Shown piece by piece: positions 26,282-35,670 of a DNA stretch of 64,000 nt (positions are counted from its first letter, which is position 1; the number at the start of each line of letters is the position of its first letter). Below the pieces are notes generated by a model. It did not search any database. It saw only the letters and a list, made by a program, of their open reading frames with translations, and was not told where the DNA came from. Both the position numbers and the translations under genes were made by a program. Source of the stretch: an uncultured Blautia sp. (GTDB taxonomy: Bacteria; Bacillota; Clostridia; Lachnospirales; Lachnospiraceae); assembly GCA_958367245.1 (NCBI GenBank), contig CATXEA010000002.1, forward strand, positions 168,466 to 232,465. The letters run 5' to 3'.

Positions 26282-27646
26282 TCAATTTTTAAAGCTGTGA
26301 ATCGGCGCAGGGATTCTGCCGCCGCGCTGCACAAAAGCATCGCAGGAGAACTGATTTACAGGCATAATCGGAGCATATCCAAGAAGTCCGCCAAACTCTA
26401 CTGTCTCGCCTACTCCTTTCCCGATAACAGGAATCAGACGCACTGCCGTTGTCTTCTGGTTGATCATTCCGATTGCAGCTTCGTCTGCAATAATGCCGGA
26501 AATTGTCGAAGCCTTTGTATCTCCTGGAATTGCAATCATATCAAGACCTACAGAGCAGACGCAGGTCATAGCCTCCAGCTTCTCAATTCCAAGCGCGCCT
26601 GCATTCACTGCATCGATCATTCCCTGATCCTCACTTACCGGAATAAATGCGCCGCTTAAGCCTCCGACTGCCGTAGACGCCATAACCCCGCCTTTTTTCA
26701 CCTGATCGTTGAGAAGGGCAAGCGCTGCTGTTGTTCCCGGAGCGCCAACTCTTTCCAGTCCGATTTCCTCAAGGATTTCCGCAACACTATCTCCGACAGC
26801 AGGCGTTGGCGCAAGGGAAAGGTCCACAATACCGAATTTCACTCCAAGACGTTTGGAAGCCTCCAGAGCCACAAGCTGACCGACACGGGTCACCTTAAAC
26901 GCAGTACGCTTAATCATTTCACAGAGAGTTTCAAAATCTTTTCCTCTCACCTTTTCAAGAGCTGTTTTTACTACGCCCGGACCGCTGACGCCCACATTAA
27001 TGATCGTATCCGCCTCTGTCACCCCGTGGAATGCTCCTGCCATAAACGGATTGTCATCCGGCGCATTGCAGAATACCACCAGCTTCGCGCATCCAAGGGA
27101 ATCCTGTTCCTTCGTTGCTTCCGCTGTCTTCAGGATAATCTCACCCATCAGCTTCACTGCGTCCATATTGATGCCTGTCCGTGTGGAGCCTACGTTTACA
27201 GAACTGCACACTCGCTCTGTCTGAGCAAGAGCCTGCGGAATGGAATTGATGAGAAGCTCCTCTGCCGGGGTCATTCCCTTACTCACCAGCGCTGAATATC
27301 CACCTATAAAGTTGACGCCTACCGTATGCGCCGCTCTGTCCAGAGTTTTTGCAATCGTCACAAAGTCCTCCGGCGTCCTGCAGGCCGCACCGCCCACCAG
27401 CGCAATCGGGGTTACGGAAATTCTTTTATTTACAATAGGAATTCCATATTCTGTAGAAATTTTGTCGCCTGTGGATACAAGATCCTTCGCACAGGTTGTA
27501 ATTTTATCATAAATTTTCTGATTTACTTTCTCAAGGTCGCTGTCAATGCAATCCAGAAGGCTGATTCCCATAGTGATGGTACGCACATCCAGATTTTCCT
27601 GTTCGATCATTTTATTTGTTTCATTTACTTCAAATATATTTATCAT
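26282..27646 (-). CDS. PFL family protein (UPF0210)
   Basis: Conserved protein of 454 residues belonging to the UPF0210/DUF711 family, whose structures have a pyruvate-formate-lyase-like barrel but whose function is not known. Recognisable stretches are [28 protein letters not shown]-like [33 protein letters not shown] and [26 protein letters not shown] precedes the ATG. It lies 36 bases after an ACT-domain gene; this two-gene pair is conserved across many anaerobes and suggests amino-acid-sensitive control of the larger protein. Confidence 0.9.
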   Translation of the reverse strand: MINIFEVNETNKMIEQENLDVRTITMGISLLDCIDSDLEKVNQKIYDKITTCAKDLVSTGDKISTEYGIPIVNKRISVTPIALVGGAACRTPEDFVTIAKTLDRAAHTVGVNFIGGYSALVSKGMTPAEELLINSIPQALAQTERVCSSVNVGSTRTGINMDAVKLMGEIILKTAEATKEQDSLGCAKLVVFCNAPDDNPFMAGAFHGVTEADTIINVGVSGPGVVKTALEKVRGKDFETLCEMIKRTAFKVTRVGQLVALEASKRLGVKFGIVDLSLAPTPAVGDSVAEILEEIGLERVGAPGTTAALALLNDQVKKGGVMASTAVGGLSGAFIPVSEDQGMIDAVNAGALGIEKLEAMTCVCSVGLDMIAIPGDTKASTISGIIADEAAIGMINQKTTAVRLIPVIGKGVGETVEFGGLLGYAPIMPVNQFSCDAFVQRGGRIPAPIHSFKN

Positions 27647-27682
27647 AATAGGTTCTCCTTGAATGTTATGCCTTTCCGGACA

Positions 27683-27955
27683 TTATATTCTGTGCATCTT
27701 ATTAAAGATATCCTCATGCTGGCAGCGGATTACTACGCCGATTTCGTCTCCGAGGGCGGAAAGCTCTTTGGAAAGAGTTCCTGTATCTTTTTCGCTTGCG
27801 CCGGTATCTGCTACCATCATCATATTAAAATAGCCCTGTACGATTGTCTGTGAGATATCAAGAATGTTGACTCTGTTGTCTGCAAGATAGGTACAAACCT
27901 TTGCGATAATACCTACTGTGTCATTTCCTACCACTGTGATAATTGTTTTTTTCAT
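27683..27955 (-). CDS. ACT domain protein (UPF0237)
   Basis: A 90-residue free-standing ACT domain: MKKTIITVVGNDTVGIIAKV, then NILDISQTIVQGYFNMMM, the betaalphabeta-beta-alpha-beta pattern that binds amino acids at a dimer interface. The start at 27955 has AAAGGAC before it and fits family length; an ATG 14 codons earlier overlaps walJ and is less likely. Located between walJ and the UPF0210 gene on one strand, probably cotranscribed with both. Confidence 0.9.
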   Translation of the reverse strand: MKKTIITVVGNDTVGIIAKVCTYLADNRVNILDISQTIVQGYFNMMMVADTGASEKDTGTLSKELSALGDEIGVVIRCQHEDIFNKMHRI

Positions 27956-27969
27956 AGCATTTGTCCTTT

Positions 27970-28767
27970 CTATACTGTAATCACATCTGATATGCAATCC
28001 CTTTTCGCCACCTGGATTCGAAAATCTCTGGACTTATAAGGGTTGTCACCTAAGGTTACCTCTGAGCAGACAGTTTCATATGCCAGCTCTTCGTAGTTGT
28101 TTTCCCTGCTTAAATGCCCGAGAAAAACCGCTTTCAGATTATCATGCAGAAGACGGCAGAGAAGCCTTCCCGCATTTTCATTGGAAAGATGTCCTCTGTC
28201 TCCCAGAATCCTCTGTTTCAGATAATAAGGATATTTCCCCACCTGAAGCATACGAATATCATGGTTTGCCTCCAGAAGAAGGGCATCCAGATTCTGTAAA
28301 TGTTCGATTATGTAATCGTTATATTTTCCAAGGTCAGTAGCAATCCCAACAGCCTGCTCCCCGCACTCCAGACGATAACCGACAGGCTGAACCGCATCGT
28401 GGGAAATCGTAAAAGGATTGACTGTCATATCTTTGATCACGAAAGGTTCATCCTCCCGAATTTCATGGAAAATCCCATCGGGCATTTTGCCAAGACTTTT
28501 CATTCTGGACATTGCGTCTACAGTTCCGCCGGTTGCATATATGGGAATATGATATTTCCGCGCGATTACCCCGAGTCCCTGAATATGGTCCGAATGCTCA
28601 TGGGTAACCAGAATCCCGTCGATATCCTCCCCTGTAAGATCCAGACTGTTCAGCCCCTGTGTAATGCGTTTCCCGCTGATTCCCGCGTCCACCAGCACAT
28701 GGGCATTGTCTGACCCCACATAAATACAGTTTCCGCTGCTTCCGCTGGCTATACTACAAAGTCTCAT
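27970..28767 (-). CDS. walJ: MBL-fold metallohydrolase, WalJ/YycJ-like
   Basis: Metallo-beta-lactamase-fold hydrolase of the YycJ group, in Bacillus tied to the WalRK cell-wall regulon and to DNA end processing. Motifs: opening LCSIASGSSGNCIYVG, LVDAGISGKRI, the metal site VTHEHSDHIQGL (HxHxDH, about residue 55-60), LLLEANHD and FLGHLSRENN. 265 residues is the usual length. It overlaps the coaE gene by 14 bases and is separated by 14 bases from the ACT gene. No walRK is in the window, so the wal name follows similarity only. Confidence 0.86.
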   Translation of the reverse strand: MRLCSIASGSSGNCIYVGSDNAHVLVDAGISGKRITQGLNSLDLTGEDIDGILVTHEHSDHIQGLGVIARKYHIPIYATGGTVDAMSRMKSLGKMPDGIFHEIREDEPFVIKDMTVNPFTISHDAVQPVGYRLECGEQAVGIATDLGKYNDYIIEHLQNLDALLLEANHDIRMLQVGKYPYYLKQRILGDRGHLSNENAGRLLCRLLHDNLKAVFLGHLSRENNYEELAYETVCSEVTLGDNPYKSRDFRIQVAKRDCISDVITV

Positions 28768-29356
28768 ATTTCCCTAACCTCTCTTCAATCTGCTTCTTTG
28801 TTTCTTCTTCTGTACCGCTGTTGTTAATCTCAAAATCCGTATGTGTCCGGAAAAACTCTTCCGATGCCTGACTTCTGATAATGCTTTCCGCCTTTTCCCT
28901 GCTGTAGCCTCTGCTTTCCATCAGGCGGCGGATGCGGATTTCTTTCTCCGTATAAACATACCATACTTCATCGCAAAATTCCTGATAATTCTCCTCCAGA
29001 AGAAGCGCCGCCTCCACCACACAGACAGCGCATTTTTCTTGCTTTTTGCATTTTATCTGCTCTAAAATATATCTCTTTACTGCAGGATGAATGATTCCGT
29101 TTAATTTCTCCAGCAAATCCGGATGCGAAAATACTACATCAGAAACCTGCCTGCGGTCAATAGTCTGGTCTTCTTTTTTTATAACCTCTCTGCCAAAAAG
29201 CTCTATGACCGGCTCGTAACACTCCCGGCCGGGCTCCATGACAAGATGCCCCACCTCGTCTGCCTTCAGAACAAAGGCATGGTATCTTTCTTCCAGAAAG
29301 TCAAGAATTGTGCTCTTTCCTGCGCCTACTCCTCCGGTAATTCCCAATGTGATCAT
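28754..29356 (-). CDS. coaE: dephospho-CoA kinase
   Basis: Last step of coenzyme A synthesis: phosphorylates dephospho-CoA at the ribose 3' position. P-loop GGVGAGKST at residues 8-16, then KADEVGHLVMEPG and the LID-like region RRLMESRGYSREKAESIIRSQ. 200 residues is standard. GAGGAAGAG precedes the ATG. It lies 12 bases after polA and overlaps walJ; polA-coaE is a common Firmicute gene order. Confidence 0.95.
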   Translation of the reverse strand: MITLGITGGVGAGKSTILDFLEERYHAFVLKADEVGHLVMEPGRECYEPVIELFGREVIKKEDQTIDRRQVSDVVFSHPDLLEKLNGIIHPAVKRYILEQIKCKKQEKCAVCVVEAALLLEENYQEFCDEVWYVYTEKEIRIRRLMESRGYSREKAESIIRSQASEEFFRTHTDFEINNSGTEEETKKQIEERLGKYETL

Positions 29357-29368
29357 TTTCTCTTCCTC

Positions 29369-32002
29369 TTATTTCGCCTCATACCAGTTATTGCCCTGAT
29401 GCATGTCCACCTCAAGCTCTACAGACAACTGTGCGGCGCCTTTCATTTCTTCTTCCAAAATTGCAGAAACACGTTCCACCTCATCCTTATGCGTCTCGAT
29501 CAGAAGTTCATCGTGTACCTGAAGTACAAGACGGGATTTCAGCCCCTCGCTTTTCAGTCTTCTGTATACACGGTTCATGGCAATTTTGATGATATCTGCT
29601 GCAGTTCCCTGAATCGGAGAATTCATGGCAACTCTTTCCCCAAAAGAACGCTGCATAAAATTGCTGGATTTCAGCTCCGGAATTGGACGCCTTCTTCCAA
29701 ACATGGTGCTCACATACCCCTGTTCTTTGCCTTCCTGAACCATTTTGTCAAGAAAACCTTTTATTTTCGGATAAGTTTCAAAATAATTCTCAATATATTC
29801 CGCAGCTTCTTTTCTTGTAATACTCAGATCCTGACTCAGTCCAAAGGAACTGATTCCGTATACGATTCCGAAATTCACTGCCTTGGCGTTTCGTCTCTGC
29901 AGAGAAGTAACCTCGTCAAACGGCACGTGGAACACCTGAGATGCTGTCAGTCTGTGAATATCCTGCGCTTCCTTATAAGCCTGAATGAGCATTTCATCTC
30001 CTGACATATGGGCAAGCACACGAAGCTCAATCTGGGAATAATCTGCATCCAGAAATACATATCCCTCTTCCGGCACAAACACCTTACGAATCAGACGTCC
30101 CAGTTCCATTCTTACAGGGATGTTCTGCAGATTCGGCTCTGTGCTGCTGATTCTGCCTGTCGCTGTAATCGTCTGGTTAAAGGTAGAGTGAATCCTTCCA
30201 TCTTCTTCAATTACATTTCCAAGACCATCTGCATAAGTGGATTTCAGCTTTGTAAGCTGACGGTATTCCAGAATGTCTTTTACAATGGGATAATCCGGTG
30301 CAAGCTTATCCAGAATATCCGCTGCTGTGGAATATCCTGTCTTCGTCTTCTTACCGCCCTTAATTCCCATTTTTTCAAAGAGAATCACGCCAAGCTGCTT
30401 GGGTGAATTGATATTGAATTCCTCCCCTGCCTGCTGCCAGATCAGCTTCTCCAGCTCCCCTATCCTGACATTCAGATGCTCTCCATAATTCTTTAACTCC
30501 TCACCCTGTACTGCGATTCCCCATTTTTCCATGGAATCCAGCGTAAAGATAAGAGGCATTTCTATCTCTGAAAAAACCTTTTCCATTCCCGCAGCCTGAA
30601 GCGCCGCTTCCATAGGCTCTTTGCATGAAAACGCTGTGTATGCCAGATAGCAGGCATATTTGCCCAGACCTTCCGCGCCCTGTTCCCATGCTTTTTCTAT
30701 GGAAGTCTTTCCAAGTAAATCTTCTTTCGAAGGCAAAAGCATTCCCTCCAGAAATTCCTTTGCCATATCGTCGTAGGTATAAGAAGATTTCAGCGGATTC
30801 AGAAGATATGCGGCAACCCCTGCGTCAAAAACCTTCTGAGGATTCTCTATATTTATATGCTTCAGAAGCGCTTTGATATCCAGCGCGCAGATTCTGCAGG
30901 TAAGCTCTTCCAGCTTTGAACACAGATAACCTTCTGTAATGAGCATTTCCACAGGAACATAGTAAATCTCATCCCTGCCAAGGGCAATTCCCGCGCCAAA
31001 CACCTGATTCTTTTCTGCCAGAAGACCCACGCCTATATACGGCATCTGGGATGCTTTCGCAAAAAGCGCCTCCACTCCGGCAAAATCGTTACAGGTAAAA
31101 AAATCCTGCTCCATCGTATTCTCTACCACTGCATCACTGTCAAAACGGCTAAGAAGATTTTTCAGTTCCAGTCTTTTATACAACTCATAGGCTTCTTTTG
31201 TGTAAAGATTTCCTAATTTCGCAGTTTCATAATCAAATTCAACAGGACTTTCTGTATTAATCGTCGCCAGCTTCTTACACAAAAGAGCTGTCTCATAATT
31301 CTCTCTCAGTGATTCTCTTGCTTTATTCGGCTTTACCTCTTCAATATGCTCATAAGCATTCTCCACTGTACCGAATTCCACTACCATTTTTGTTGCTGTT
31401 TTTTCACCGACTCCCGGTATTCCCGGAATATTGTCGGAGGAATCTCCCATAAGAGCCTTAAGCTCTATAATCTGCGGCGGTGTCACCTGATATTTCTCAA
31501 TCACCTGATTCCAGTGGTAGTCTTCAATGGTTGTCTTTCCTCTGGACGTCTTTGGAAGACGAATCATTACCTTCTCTGTCGCAAGCTGAAGAAGATCTCT
31601 GTCTCCGGAAAGAATCGTTACATCCATGCCCTGCGCTTCACTCTTTCTGGCAATGGTTCCCAGAATATCGTCCGCTTCATAGCCCTCTTTCGACATGATC
31701 GTAACTCCCATAGCCGCAAGTACCTCTTTCATCAGAGGCACCTGCTCACGCAGTTCCTCGGGCATTCCTTTGCGTGTTCCCTTATATGCTTCAAAAAGCT
31801 TATGCCGGAAGGTTGGCGCATGCAAATCAAAAGCCACTGCAAGATACTGTGGCTTCTCTTCCTCAAGAATACGGAACAGGATATTTAAAAATCCGTAAAC
31901 CGCTCCTGTATGCTTCCCTTCTGAATTGGTCAGATCCGGCAGTCCGTAAAATGCCCTGTTTAAAATACTGTGACCATCTATCAGTAATATCTTTTCGCTC
32001 AT
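29369..32002 (-). CDS. polA: DNA polymerase I
   Basis: 877-residue repair and Okazaki-fragment polymerase. The 5'-3' exonuclease domain occupies about 1-290 (LLIDGHSILNRAFYGL, ILSGDRDLLQLAT). The middle domain has lost the DxE exonuclease motif (YIGVGLLAEKNQVFG where FDTET would be), so proofreading is probably absent. The polymerase domain keeps motif A DADYSQIELRVLAH, motif B RRNAKAVNFGIVYGISSFGL and motif C VLQVHDELLIE. CGGAGGAG precedes the ATG. It is 65 bases downstream of the zinc-finger membrane gene and starts the polA-coaE-walJ run. Confidence 0.97.
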   Translation of the reverse strand: MSEKILLIDGHSILNRAFYGLPDLTNSEGKHTGAVYGFLNILFRILEEEKPQYLAVAFDLHAPTFRHKLFEAYKGTRKGMPEELREQVPLMKEVLAAMGVTIMSKEGYEADDILGTIARKSEAQGMDVTILSGDRDLLQLATEKVMIRLPKTSRGKTTIEDYHWNQVIEKYQVTPPQIIELKALMGDSSDNIPGIPGVGEKTATKMVVEFGTVENAYEHIEEVKPNKARESLRENYETALLCKKLATINTESPVEFDYETAKLGNLYTKEAYELYKRLELKNLLSRFDSDAVVENTMEQDFFTCNDFAGVEALFAKASQMPYIGVGLLAEKNQVFGAGIALGRDEIYYVPVEMLITEGYLCSKLEELTCRICALDIKALLKHINIENPQKVFDAGVAAYLLNPLKSSYTYDDMAKEFLEGMLLPSKEDLLGKTSIEKAWEQGAEGLGKYACYLAYTAFSCKEPMEAALQAAGMEKVFSEIEMPLIFTLDSMEKWGIAVQGEELKNYGEHLNVRIGELEKLIWQQAGEEFNINSPKQLGVILFEKMGIKGGKKTKTGYSTAADILDKLAPDYPIVKDILEYRQLTKLKSTYADGLGNVIEEDGRIHSTFNQTITATGRISSTEPNLQNIPVRMELGRLIRKVFVPEEGYVFLDADYSQIELRVLAHMSGDEMLIQAYKEAQDIHRLTASQVFHVPFDEVTSLQRRNAKAVNFGIVYGISSFGLSQDLSITRKEAAEYIENYFETYPKIKGFLDKMVQEGKEQGYVSTMFGRRRPIPELKSSNFMQRSFGERVAMNSPIQGTAADIIKIAMNRVYRRLKSEGLKSRLVLQVHDELLIETHKDEVERVSAILEEEMKGAAQLSVELEVDMHQGNNWYEAK

Positions 32003-32067
32003 AAACTCCTCCGGTTTCTATTCTTAGTCAGACAGAATGTGAAATTCTTATAGTTCCTGCAATTCTG

Positions 32068-32397
32068 TTAAAACACCATAAGTATCCAAAACACAATTAC
32101 AGCCGCAAACAACAGGCATACAAAAGCGCCGACAAAAAATCGGCTTGCTTTTCTTTTTCGTATATATCTCCTGCTCTTTCTTATATCAAGCTCCAGAAGT
32201 TCTTTGAAATCGAGAACAGAATCACCGCCCTCCTCCTTGAGCTGCCGCATTACTTCGTGGACGATAAAATATGTCTCCAGTTCATCGCGGCACGAAGAGC
32301 ATTCTTCTATGTGCTCCAGAAAATCTTCCAGTTCCTCCACTGAAAGCGTACGATTAATATATCTGTTTACCATGCTCTCCGCTGTACTGCAATTCAT
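32068..32397 (-). CDS. zinc-finger membrane protein, anti-sigma-like
   Basis: 109-residue protein with a putative zf-HC2 domain at the N-terminus: Cys-3, then HIEECSSCRDEL giving the H-x3-C-x2-C pattern (about residues 29-36). A basic linker (RKSRRYIRKRK) and a single C-terminal membrane helix (FFVGAFVCLLFAAVIVFWIL) follow. This is the layout of ZAS anti-sigma factors, but no ECF sigma gene is adjacent, and the helix is followed by only a few residues, so there is no sensor domain. First gene of the polA operon. Confidence 0.75.
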   Translation of the reverse strand: MNCSTAESMVNRYINRTLSVEELEDFLEHIEECSSCRDELETYFIVHEVMRQLKEEGGDSVLDFKELLELDIRKSRRYIRKRKASRFFVGAFVCLLFAAVIVFWILMVF

Positions 32398-32455
32398 AGC
32401 AAATCCCTCTTCTGTTACTGTTTCCGGTAACCCTTGTCTTTTTTATTATTTCCCT

Positions 32456-32484
32456 ATTATAACCAAAATCCCCTTGCTTGACAA
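32456..32484 (-). promoter_or_regulatory. promoter of the zinc-finger/polA operon
   Basis: Minus-strand TTGTCA (32479-32484), 17 bases, TATAAT (32456-32461), about 60 bases upstream of the first gene's ATG. Confidence 0.7.
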
Positions 32485-32535
32485 GCCATGTTACAATAAA
32501 CAGGAAGATAATAATATCAGGAAAGGAATCTTTTT

Positions 32536-32961
32536 ATGGAACCATATCAGCACAAAGCCCAGTATTACGAAACAGACCAGATGAACGTCATCCATCATTC
32601 CAACTACATCCGCTGGTTCGAAGAAGCGCGTTCTTACTTTCTGGAACAGATTGGTTTTCCCTACGATGTTCTGGAACATGAAATGAAGCTTATCAGTCCG
32701 GTCATGGAAATCACCTGTCAGTACCGCGCTATGGTCCGCTTCGGCGATCTCGTAGATATTTACACAACTGTAGAAAAGTTCAACGGAATCAAGCTGACTC
32801 TCTCTTATAAAATTGTCAATCACAACACAGGCGTACTCTGCACTACCGGTACCTCCACCCACTGCTTCCTCAATGCTTCCGGCTCTCCTGTCTCTCTCAA
32901 AAAAAGTGAACCGGAATTATATCAGAAAATACTCGAACAAATGGAAACAGCCACAGCTTGA
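32536..32961 (+). CDS. acyl-CoA thioesterase, YbgC/4HBT type
   Basis: Hotdog-fold thioesterase of 141 residues. The 4-hydroxybenzoyl-CoA thioesterase signature YYETDQMNVIHHSNYIRWFE is at about residues 10-29 and contains the catalytic Asp (TDQ). GGAAAGGAATC precedes the ATG. It is one of the few plus-strand genes, convergent with ftsH and divergent from the polA operon. Likely acts on short or medium acyl-CoA; exact substrate unknown. Confidence 0.9.
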   Translation: MEPYQHKAQYYETDQMNVIHHSNYIRWFEEARSYFLEQIGFPYDVLEHEMKLISPVMEITCQYRAMVRFGDLVDIYTTVEKFNGIKLTLSYKIVNHNTGVLCTTGTSTHCFLNASGSPVSLKKSEPELYQKILEQMETATA

Positions 32962-32999
32962 AAAAAGGCAGCAGGACTTTATCATCCTGCTGCCTTTTT
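32961..32999. terminator. bidirectional terminator between thioesterase and ftsH
   Basis: A-run, GGCAGCAGGA/TCCTGCTGCC stem with a short loop, T-run. Serves both convergent genes. Confidence 0.93.
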
Positions 33000-33002
33000 C
33001 TG

Positions 33003-34847
33003 TCAGCCTTCTATCAATCCCTCGCTGTCATTGAGGATTTTCATAAACTCTTCTCCTGTAATCGTCTCATGTTCATACAGATATTTCGCCAGCTCATGGA
33101 GCTTCGTAATATTATCGGAAAGAATCTTCAAAGCCTTCTCATGCTGTCTGCGTACCAGCTCTACCACCTTTTTATCCAGAAGCGTCTGAGTCTCGAAAGA
33201 ACAGGAAAGACTTGCATCGCCGCCAAGATACTGATTGCTTACATTCTCCATTGCAACCATATCGAAGTCTTCACTCATTCCATATCTGGAGATCATCGCT
33301 CTTGCAATCTTCGTTGCCTGTTCAATATCATTGGAGGCTCCTGTTGTAATAGAGTGGAAAATCAGTTCTTCCGCTGCACGACCGCCTGTAAATGTGGCAA
33401 TCTTATTTTCCAGCTCTTCCTTCGTCATAAGGAAGTGTTCTTTTTCATCTACCTGCATGGTGTATCCCAGCGCTCCTGATGTACGCGGAATAATCGTAAT
33501 CTTATGAACAGGAGCAGATTCTGTCTGTTTCGCAGCCACAAGAGCATGTCCGATCTCATGGTAAGAAACAATCAGCTTCTCTTTATTGGAAAGAACACGG
33601 TTCTTTTTCTGGTAGCCTGCAATGACAACTTCAATGCTTTCTTCAAAATCTGCCTGTGTGGCAAATTTACGTCCGTCACGTACTGCACGAAGCGCAGCCT
33701 CGTTTACAATGTTTGCAAGCTCTGCGCCGGACGCGCCTGCCGCTGCCTTGGCAATCTCATCGAAACGCACGGAATCCGCAATTTTAATTTTTTTCGCGTG
33801 AACCTTGAGGATTTCTTCACGTCCCAGTAAATCCGGAAGCTCTACAGGGATTCGTCTGTCAAAGCGTCCCGGACGAAGAAGCGCCGGGTCAAGGGAATCC
33901 GGTCTGTTAGTTGCAGCCAGGATGACAACACCCTTTGAGCCGTCAAAACCATCCATCTCTGTCAGAAGCTGGTTCAGTGTCTGCTCACGCTCATCGTTTC
34001 CTCCTGAGAAGCCTGCGCCGTCACGTTTCTTACCGATTGTATCAATCTCGTCAATAAAGACGATACAAGGCGCTTTTTCATTCGCCTGTTTGAAAAGGTC
34101 ACGTACCTTTGCAGCACCCATACCTACGAACATTTCCACGAATTCAGAACCTGAAATAGAGAAGAACGGCACTTCTGCCTCACCTGCTACAGCTTTCGCA
34201 AGAAGGGTTTTACCTGTTCCCGGAGGGCCTACAAGGAGCGCGCCTTTCGGCATGGAAGCTCCGATTTCCGTATATTTCTGCGGATTGTGGAGATAATCTA
34301 CAATCTCTGTCAAAAGTTCCTTCGCCTCATCCTCGCCTGCTACATCCGCAAACTTGATTCCAGTGGACGATTTTACATAAACCTTGGCGTTGCTTTTGCC
34401 AAAGGACATGGCTCCTCCCGGACCTCCGCCCATAGAGCTCATCATCTTCTTACTCAGCCAGCGACCCAGAAGGATAAAAATTCCAATCGGAAGTACATAT
34501 CCCAGAATCAGACTGAAAATAACGGACTGCTTCTGCGGGTCCGGCGCGTCTGTGCTGACGCCTTCATCGTACAGCCAGCGGACAAGGTCGGGATCTTCCT
34601 GCTTCGCTGTCTTGCACATAACCTTTGTTCCGTCTTTTTCCACTACATAAAAAATAAAATCCGTATCAATATTTACTTCTTTTACATATCCTTTTTCCAC
34701 GCTTTTAATAAAGGTGGTATAGTTTGTACGCTCAACACTTCTCTCCTGAAGCGCAGGTACAAGAAGGACATTTAAAAGAACGATGATGATCGCGGCAATC
34801 ATATAGTACACATATAAGGGTTTTTTGCCCGGTCTTTTCGTATCCAT
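33003..34847 (-). CDS. ftsH: ATP-dependent zinc metalloprotease FtsH
   Basis: Membrane-bound AAA+ protease for quality control of membrane and regulatory proteins. 614 residues: two N-terminal hydrophobic helices (about 12-32 and 110-130) enclosing an external domain, Walker A GPPGTGKT, Walker [12 protein letters not shown], second region of homology [20 protein letters not shown], zinc motif HEIGH, and the third ligand region [10 protein letters not shown]. The start MDTKRPGKK was chosen because GGAGGAAAAG lies just before; an ATG 11 codons upstream lacks support. Glycine-rich MGGGPGG linker before the AAA domain is typical. Monocistronic. Confidence 0.97.
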   Translation of the reverse strand: MDTKRPGKKPLYVYYMIAAIIIVLLNVLLVPALQERSVERTNYTTFIKSVEKGYVKEVNIDTDFIFYVVEKDGTKVMCKTAKQEDPDLVRWLYDEGVSTDAPDPQKQSVIFSLILGYVLPIGIFILLGRWLSKKMMSSMGGGPGGAMSFGKSNAKVYVKSSTGIKFADVAGEDEAKELLTEIVDYLHNPQKYTEIGASMPKGALLVGPPGTGKTLLAKAVAGEAEVPFFSISGSEFVEMFVGMGAAKVRDLFKQANEKAPCIVFIDEIDTIGKKRDGAGFSGGNDEREQTLNQLLTEMDGFDGSKGVVILAATNRPDSLDPALLRPGRFDRRIPVELPDLLGREEILKVHAKKIKIADSVRFDEIAKAAAGASGAELANIVNEAALRAVRDGRKFATQADFEESIEVVIAGYQKKNRVLSNKEKLIVSYHEIGHALVAAKQTESAPVHKITIIPRTSGALGYTMQVDEKEHFLMTKEELENKIATFTGGRAAEELIFHSITTGASNDIEQATKIARAMISRYGMSEDFDMVAMENVSNQYLGGDASLSCSFETQTLLDKKVVELVRRQHEKALKILSDNITKLHELAKYLYEHETITGEEFMKILNDSEGLIEG

Positions 34848-34875
34848 AAACTTTTCCTCCGTTTCCTTTTGAAAT

Positions 34876-34904
34876 ACCATAGCACTTTTATTTTAGGTTT
34901 TCAA
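34876..34904 (-). promoter_or_regulatory. promoter of ftsH
   Basis: Minus-strand TTGAAA (34899-34904), 17 bases, TATGGT (34876-34881). No CIRCE or CtsR-like operator was recognised around it. Confidence 0.5.
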
Positions 34905-34943
34905 TGAATTCAACAAGATTTCACAAATATTTTAGAATTTCAG

Positions 34944-34974
34944 AAAAAAATCCGGCAGGTTTCCCCTGCCGGAC
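34944..34974 (-). terminator. terminator after a GNAT gene
   Basis: CCGGCAGG/CCTGCCGG stem with a four-base loop and TTTTTTT on the minus strand, 16 bases after the stop codon. Confidence 0.9.
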
Positions 34975-34989
34975 TTTCCTTTCCATTTT

Positions 34990-35511
34990 TTATCCGAGAT
35001 ATTTCTCCAGACATACAAGCATTACATCTTTAATTCCGTTGAAATTACACGGAACAATTCCCGCTTCTTTATATCCCAGCTTCTGATACAGTGAGCGCGC
35101 CGGTTTATTAATCGCATTGGTGTCCATACGAAGGTATCTGCATCCCTGTTCCAAAGCGAACTCTTCATAGTATTTAATGAAGGCTGTGCCATAGCCTTTC
35201 CCGTTTTCTGACGGGGACACAGTCAGAGTATGAATAACCATTACTTCTTCCGCCGGTGCATCGTATTCCCACTTAGCCCTTGCGTAGGAAGGCACCTGTT
35301 TCTGATTTAATTTGGCAGAAGCTACGATCACTCCATCCTCTTCCATCACATACATTTCTCCCTGTTCAACGGATTCGAGAGCCGTTGTTTTCGATGGATA
35401 GATACCTTTCACCCATCCTGTCTGTCCTTTCTGCGCCGCCTCCAGATCCAGGATGTCACAGTAAATCTGCGTTATTTGGGGAATATCCTCCATGACCGCC
35501 TTTCTTATCAT
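34990..35511 (-). CDS. GNAT family N-acetyltransferase
   Basis: 173-residue acetyltransferase. MIRKAVMEDIPQITQIY opens the fold; VMVIHTLTVSPSENGKGYGT is the acetyl-CoA loop and NKPARSLYQKLGYKEAGIV the C-terminal half. The start at 35511 has GGAGGAAAAAC before it; a longer frame starts 27 codons earlier without a ribosome site. Substrate unknown. Monocistronic. Confidence 0.88.
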   Translation of the reverse strand: MIRKAVMEDIPQITQIYCDILDLEAAQKGQTGWVKGIYPSKTTALESVEQGEMYVMEEDGVIVASAKLNQKQVPSYARAKWEYDAPAEEVMVIHTLTVSPSENGKGYGTAFIKYYEEFALEQGCRYLRMDTNAINKPARSLYQKLGYKEAGIVPCNFNGIKDVMLVCLEKYLG

Positions 35512-35670
35512 ATGTTTTTCCTCCATTTGATTGACACACTTTTTTTCATTATAACACAGGTTTTGGAGGTACACCAGTATTTTAGTATCCACATATTATA
35601 GCAAATTTCAACCGAAATACTCCGGCTTTTTGGTATATTTGCGCAAAAGCTAGCCCTTCGCCGGTCTTTC

